This document shows, one piece after another, positions 61,092-64,000 of a stretch of 64,000 nucleotides of DNA (its first letter is position 1; every line of letters starts with the position of its first letter). Location of the stretch: the NCBI RefSeq assembly GCF_014191725.1, contig NZ_JACHWZ010000012.1, forward strand, positions 1-64,000. Direction: 5' to 3'. Both the position numbers and the translations under genes were made by a program. The notes under the pieces are model-generated. The model did not search any database, was not told where the DNA came from, and saw only the letters and a list, made by a program, of their open reading frames with translations. This DNA comes from Microbulbifer rhizosphaerae (GTDB lineage: Bacteria > Pseudomonadota > Gammaproteobacteria > Pseudomonadales > Cellvibrionaceae).

Positions 61092-61781
61092 TCAGCGTTC
61101 GGATAAGAGGGGCAGTTGCACCTTCTCTGTCTCCCGGCCCCGCGCCAGCAGTTCCAGATGGCCGCCCAGCAGTTCCTCCTCGATCGGCAGACTGGCACCC
61201 GCATAGAGCCGCCCGCTCAACTCCACGGGCCGGCAACCGGCTTCGCTCTGGCAGTGCTGCACATCGCTCACTTCCACATTGATGTTGCCGGTGTTCTTGA
61301 GCAGCCACCGGCCGTCTTCCTTTTCCAACTGCAGGCGGTAGGCGCCACCCTCGGGCTGCACAAAAACCAGGGCCTGGTAGGCCACCAGTATCTTCAGCGC
61401 GGTCTTGTCAGTTTTGATATCCCCCACCACCGGCTTGAAGGTCACCCGGTAGACCTTTTCCCGATCCAGGTCCCGCTCCAGTGACATCAGCCGAAAGCGC
61501 TTCTGCTCGCCGCTGGTGAGCACCGCCCTGGCGGGGCTCACCAGCAGCTTGAATTCTTTCGGGTTCACCACACGCACGCGCTTTTCGTCCGCCATTCCCG
61601 GGTTGTCCACCCGGTAGATTTCCGTCTGCAGGTACAGGTTTTCCTTGTCGGGGTTGGAGACCACGATATCGTCCCGGGCGTTCGGGGAGTCATCCAGGTA
61701 AACGATGATCTTGTCCAGCGACATACCGGCCAATACCGGTTGTGTCACCAATAGCAGGAAAGCGGCAACGGTTCTTTTCAT
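61092..61781 (-). CDS. periplasmic fimbrial chaperone (alternative type)
   Basis: The protein has 229 residues. A signal peptide (MKRTVAAFLLLVTQPVLAG) precedes a two-lobe immunoglobulin-like protein. VYLDDSPNARDDIVVSNP and YLQTEIYRVDNPG, then FKLLVSPARAVLTSGEQKRF (G1-strand region), KVYRVTFKPVVGD and ALKILVAYQALVFVQP match CfaA/CblB-type chaperones. Alternating hydrophobic residues in the G1 segment are visible. The chaperone is on the opposite strand from the usher operon, which is unusual. ATG at 61781. Confidence 0.78.
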   Translation of the reverse strand: MKRTVAAFLLLVTQPVLAGMSLDKIIVYLDDSPNARDDIVVSNPDKENLYLQTEIYRVDNPGMADEKRVRVVNPKEFKLLVSPARAVLTSGEQKRFRLMSLERDLDREKVYRVTFKPVVGDIKTDKTALKILVAYQALVFVQPEGGAYRLQLEKEDGRWLLKNTGNINVEVSDVQHCQSEAGCRPVELSGRLYAGASLPIEEELLGGHLELLARGRETEKVQLPLLSER

Positions 61782-61847
61782 AGCATATTCAAGCGGCTTC
61801 GTGATAAAGATCACATTTTATCCGAGCCGCTAGCCGCGGGGAAACCG

Positions 61848-62180
61848 CTATTCCGCCACTATCAGAACCATTTTGCCCTGCTGGGAGCTGGACACCGGAA
61901 CACAGTAGTTGCCGACCTGGCCGGGCAGGCGTTTTTCAGCTGCAGTCTGCTCCCCGATATCCCGGATCGACAGATAGTAACTATGTGCGGGGATATGGCT
62001 GAGACACAACTGCCCGATGCCCGGGTCTTCGGTCTGGCGCAACTCCGCCCGAGGAGGGACATGCAGAGTGATTCGCGCGGAGGCAGAGGCGCCGGTGGTG
62101 GTTTCGACTCCTCTCGCGGCGGCCGAGAGGAGGACTCCCCCGCATACCAGTGTGCAGATTGCGGACTTTCCATACTCCAT
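61848..62180 (-). CDS. small secreted protein of the fimbrial locus
   Basis: The protein has 110 residues from ATG at 62180, with a signal peptide (MEYGKSAICTLVCGGVLLSA, cleavage near ARG or AAA). The mature part has ASARITLHVPPRAELR, two Cys (GQLCLSHIP and GNYCVPVSS) likely forming a disulfide, and a hydrophobic end (KMVLIVAE). It lies 66 bases before the chaperone gene on the same strand and is probably coexpressed. I recognise no family. A pilus-associated minor protein or assembly factor is inferred from position only. Confidence 0.55.
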   Translation of the reverse strand: MEYGKSAICTLVCGGVLLSAAARGVETTTGASASARITLHVPPRAELRQTEDPGIGQLCLSHIPAHSYYLSIRDIGEQTAAEKRLPGQVGNYCVPVSSSQQGKMVLIVAE

Positions 62181-62408
62181 AAACGCAGATTCCCGACTTC
62201 CACTTCCATTTCCTGCGGCCTGCCATACTTTGCTGACTGACCTTACCAGTCTATCAGCCCGGTGGTTTTTGCAAGGCAATTCCCCGGCAGCCCCTCGATA
62301 TCTGGCGCCGGGAACTCCAGCCCCCGGCTCTTGCTCTGGCGCCTCATTACCGCCCCGGTTAGGCTGCGCACTCCCCGAAACCGGGTGGCAGGGAAAACGT
62401 GTCAAGGA

Positions 62409-62702
62409 TCATGCAGCTTTCGCCTTTCGGCTATCGGGCTTGCCGGCGCGACCAGGGATACGCTTTTCCATATAGCGACTGGGCCAGATGGTTTCAGGGT
62501 CTATACCGATAGCAGCAGCAATGATGCGTTCCCCCTTGGGCCAGGGGGCATCCAGTGCTTTGGTCAGAGTGCCAGGTGATTTGTAGCCATGGTGACGCGA
62601 GAGTCTACGCAATGACCAACCGGCTTTCTCAAGGGCCGCCTTTATGTCTGCGCGATGCCAGTCTTTACGGGCTGGTTTTTTCGGTAGCTTTTTTTCGTTC
62701 AT
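62409..62702 (-). CDS. Ner/SfsB-like DNA-binding protein
   Basis: The protein has 97 residues. KDWHRADIKAALEKAGWSLR, RLSRHHGYKSPGTLTKALDA and PWPKGERIIAAAIGIDPETI then WPSRY follow the Ner (phage Mu) and Nlp/SfsB pattern of a lambda-like helix-turn-helix. The C-terminus is basic. In Mu, Ner shuts down the early and repressor promoters and is divergent from the c repressor. The divergent gene at 62860 fits that layout, so this is probably a relic of a Mu-like prophage. Confidence 0.8.
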   Translation of the reverse strand: MNEKKLPKKPARKDWHRADIKAALEKAGWSLRRLSRHHGYKSPGTLTKALDAPWPKGERIIAAAIGIDPETIWPSRYMEKRIPGRAGKPDSRKAKAA

Positions 62703-62758
62703 GTATAAACAGTGTTTAGAGGCAAATACGAATGTTTGCTTTGTTTATCACGCAGCAA

Positions 62759-62849
62759 ATTACGCACACAGCCACCCAAAGTCAACAATATATTACGCAA
62801 ACATCGTCTTTATAGAGCAAGAAAAATGAACAGACACAACAGATTACGC
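62759..62849. promoter_or_regulatory. three ATTACGC motifs in the divergent control region
   Basis: ATTACGC is repeated in direct orientation at 62759-62765, 62792-62798 and 62843-62849, with CAAATTACGCA and ATATTACGCAA sharing flanks. A further GTATTACGCAT lies inside the repressor gene near 63038. The region is AT-rich compared with its flanks. These are candidate operators for one or both regulators. Confidence 0.5.
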
Positions 62850-62859
62850 GGGATCGGAT

Positions 62860-63558
62860 ATGACTGACGAGCAGCGGACAGAGGGATCTATCCCAGATTC
62901 AAGAATCGAGCAGTTGCCAAGCCGGATAAAGCTTGCCATGAATGGAGCATCCATCCGCGCTTTCGCTGAAAAAGCTGGCATAGCGGAAGGAACTCTGCGC
63001 AATTTAATATCAGGAGGCATCCCCAGGCTTGACAACGTATTACGCATTGCCGACGCCGCAGAGGTATCCGCCGCCTGGCTCGCCACCGGTGAAGGACAAA
63101 TGCGCCCTTGGGAAGAGTCCGCCAGCGGCGGGTCGCTGTACGGGATTTCTACTTTCCAGGAGGTCATCGACCGCGTGGAGGAACGGCTCAAACAGGAGGA
63201 GACCATTCCCGTGCCACCGGCCCGGGTACTCCGGGAACCAGAGCTCTTGCAGGCGAAACAGCAGCTTGTGTCAGTTCCACAGAATGACGGCGTGCGGTCT
63301 CATGCGGACTGGCTTCTTATCCACGTCTTCGGGGAGATACCTCCTACCAGGCAGGGCGAACTCCGTAAGTTGTCGATGCCGGCCCGCCTTCGCCGCGCCG
63401 ACGAAGCCTTGACGGAAATGGAGAAGGAGATGAACTACAAGCCTCCCGCAATATGGCGGGAGGTTCTCAAAAGCCTCATTTTCTCCCACGGCCTGGATGA
63501 GGCGGGTGCGGCGCTGCTGCTGGATCGCCTCCGGCTTGAATTTGAAGCGCGGAAATAA
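62860..63558 (+). CDS. phage-repressor-like HTH protein
   Basis: The protein has 232 residues. Residues 18-75 (LPSRIKLAMNGASIRAFAEK, AGIAEGTLRNLISGGIPRLD, VLRIADAAEVSAAWLATGEG) form an HTH like that of Mu-type C repressors and other phage regulators. 'AAWLATGEGQ' is frequent in this group. There is no recognisable peptidase (LexA-like) domain. The C-terminal 130 residues are helical and rich in Leu/Glu, perhaps for oligomerisation. It diverges from the Ner-like gene. Confidence 0.75.
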   Translation: MTDEQRTEGSIPDSRIEQLPSRIKLAMNGASIRAFAEKAGIAEGTLRNLISGGIPRLDNVLRIADAAEVSAAWLATGEGQMRPWEESASGGSLYGISTFQEVIDRVEERLKQEETIPVPPARVLREPELLQAKQQLVSVPQNDGVRSHADWLLIHVFGEIPPTRQGELRKLSMPARLRRADEALTEMEKEMNYKPPAIWREVLKSLIFSHGLDEAGAALLLDRLRLEFEARK

Positions 63559-63859
63559 TGCGCCCTGCTTCGGGCCTCGCAGGGGGGATGCTTCGCCTGT
63601 CCACCCTGCAAAGTTTTCCGCGCTTAAACCGGCGCCATTGAGCTTCACACGCTTCTCCAACAGCCTGTAAAGGAAGCGGTTCCCTATCAGTCGGCCTGCA
63701 ATCAGGTCCCGCTTGATTCAAAGCAGAGGTCGCCAGGTGCCCTCCTCTCCCTTGCAACATCTTCCCCACCAGCTATTTTTCCAATAGGAGCGGGTGCAGC
63801 CGCTACCGATAAAATTCACAGAGACCCGGAGCCCCGCCATACTCACCGAGAGTGGCGCA
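63559..63859. other. intergenic, no gene seen
   Basis: About 300 bases between the repressor-like gene and the partial phosphodiesterase gene. I find no phage integrase, transposase or other gene. A weak 'TAGGAGCGGGTGCAGCCGCT' similarity to the A-type repeats is at 63786. Confidence 0.5.
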
Positions 63860-64000
63860 ATGCCCGGGACAATAACGTCTGTCTATCCGGACTCGACCCC
63901 CATGTTGATAGCGCACCGAGGCGATAAAATCCGCCAACCGGAAAACACCATCGCCGCATTTGAAGCCGCCCACGGACTGGGAGCCTGCGCCATACAGACT
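63860..64000 (+). CDS. glycerophosphodiester phosphodiesterase, 5' end only
   Basis: The frame runs off the window. MLIAHRGDKIRQPENTIAAF followed by EAAHGLGACAIQT is the family start: HRG with the catalytic His and P-E-N-T with the metal Glu. The enzyme splits glycerophosphodiesters into sn-glycerol-3-phosphate and an alcohol. The start may be the ATG at 63860 (adding 14 residues) or that at 63902, which better matches family N-termini. The remaining 200 or so residues lie outside the window. Confidence 0.85.
   Translation, partial: MPGTITSVYPDSTPMLIAHRGDKIRQPENTIAAFEAAHGLGACAIQT

Noticed and set aside
63476-63769. Minus-strand 97-codon frame after the repressor-like gene
   Set aside because: It overlaps the repressor's 3' end, has low-complexity content and no ribosome site.

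Overview
This 64-kb window is chromosomal DNA from a high-GC Gram-negative gammaproteobacterium. The gene content (gltX next to a tRNA-Ala, metE/metR divergent, pepQ, purU, gcvP, deaD), the chaperone-usher fimbria, the ABC-transporter capsule genes and the many dispersed 'TGTAGGAGCGGCC' hairpins would fit a marine heterotroph of the Microbulbifer/Cellvibrionales type. That placement is inference from style, not from a marker gene. The left end (1-117) is homopolymeric and looks like a low-quality contig edge; the right end cuts a glycerophosphodiester phosphodiesterase gene.

Layout. (1) 148-23794 is mostly housekeeping: sbcB, argS, an RmlD-like reductase, a PfkB sugar kinase, a diguanylate cyclase, gcvP, purU, pepQ, metE<>metR, cytochrome b561 and deaD. 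Small decayed genes (a VOC/PhnB-type protein, a TolB-like propeller, one unidentified) and a 268-bp MITE-like element lie among them. (2) 24058-53520 is a large capsule locus read on the minus strand. From upstream to downstream it holds kpsM-kpsT-kpsE-kpsD, rfbA-rfbC-rfbD-rfbB, a block of glycosyltransferases with an AlgX-like acetyltransferase, a pyruvyl-transferase-like protein and a sulfotransferase, and finally a small winged-helix regulator, a glycosyltransferase, kpsC, a PhyH-like dioxygenase and kpsS. A 3.4-kb island (about 30.2-33.6 kb) with Fic debris, a hipBA toxin-antitoxin pair and an IS200/IS605 tnpB remnant splits it. (3) 53743-55518 holds a terminator, tRNA-Ala(GGC) and gltX. 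(4) 55672-62180 is a chaperone-usher fimbrial locus with a consensus CRP site, a major pilin, an usher, two paralogous minor subunits and, on the opposite strand, a chaperone and a small secreted protein. (5) 62409-63558 looks like the immunity region of a Mu-like phage: a Ner-like protein divergent from a C-repressor-like protein, with repeated ATTACGC motifs between them.

How it works together. KpsC and KpsS would build the poly-Kdo linker on a lipid. The rfb genes supply dTDP-L-rhamnose. The glycosyltransferases extend a chain that could carry sulfate and acetyl, and perhaps pyruvate, and KpsMTED would export it. The most interesting signals are a recurring 'GW...RxD...GF' accessory domain seen about five times in four different capsule enzymes, the prediction of a sulfated capsule, a 2OG-oxygenase-like protein between the two Kdo-linker genes, autoregulatory-looking palindromes before the winged-helix gene and hipB, a hipA stop codon that abuts or lies in a transposon end, and a 12-copy degenerate array inside an AT-rich section of the capsule locus.
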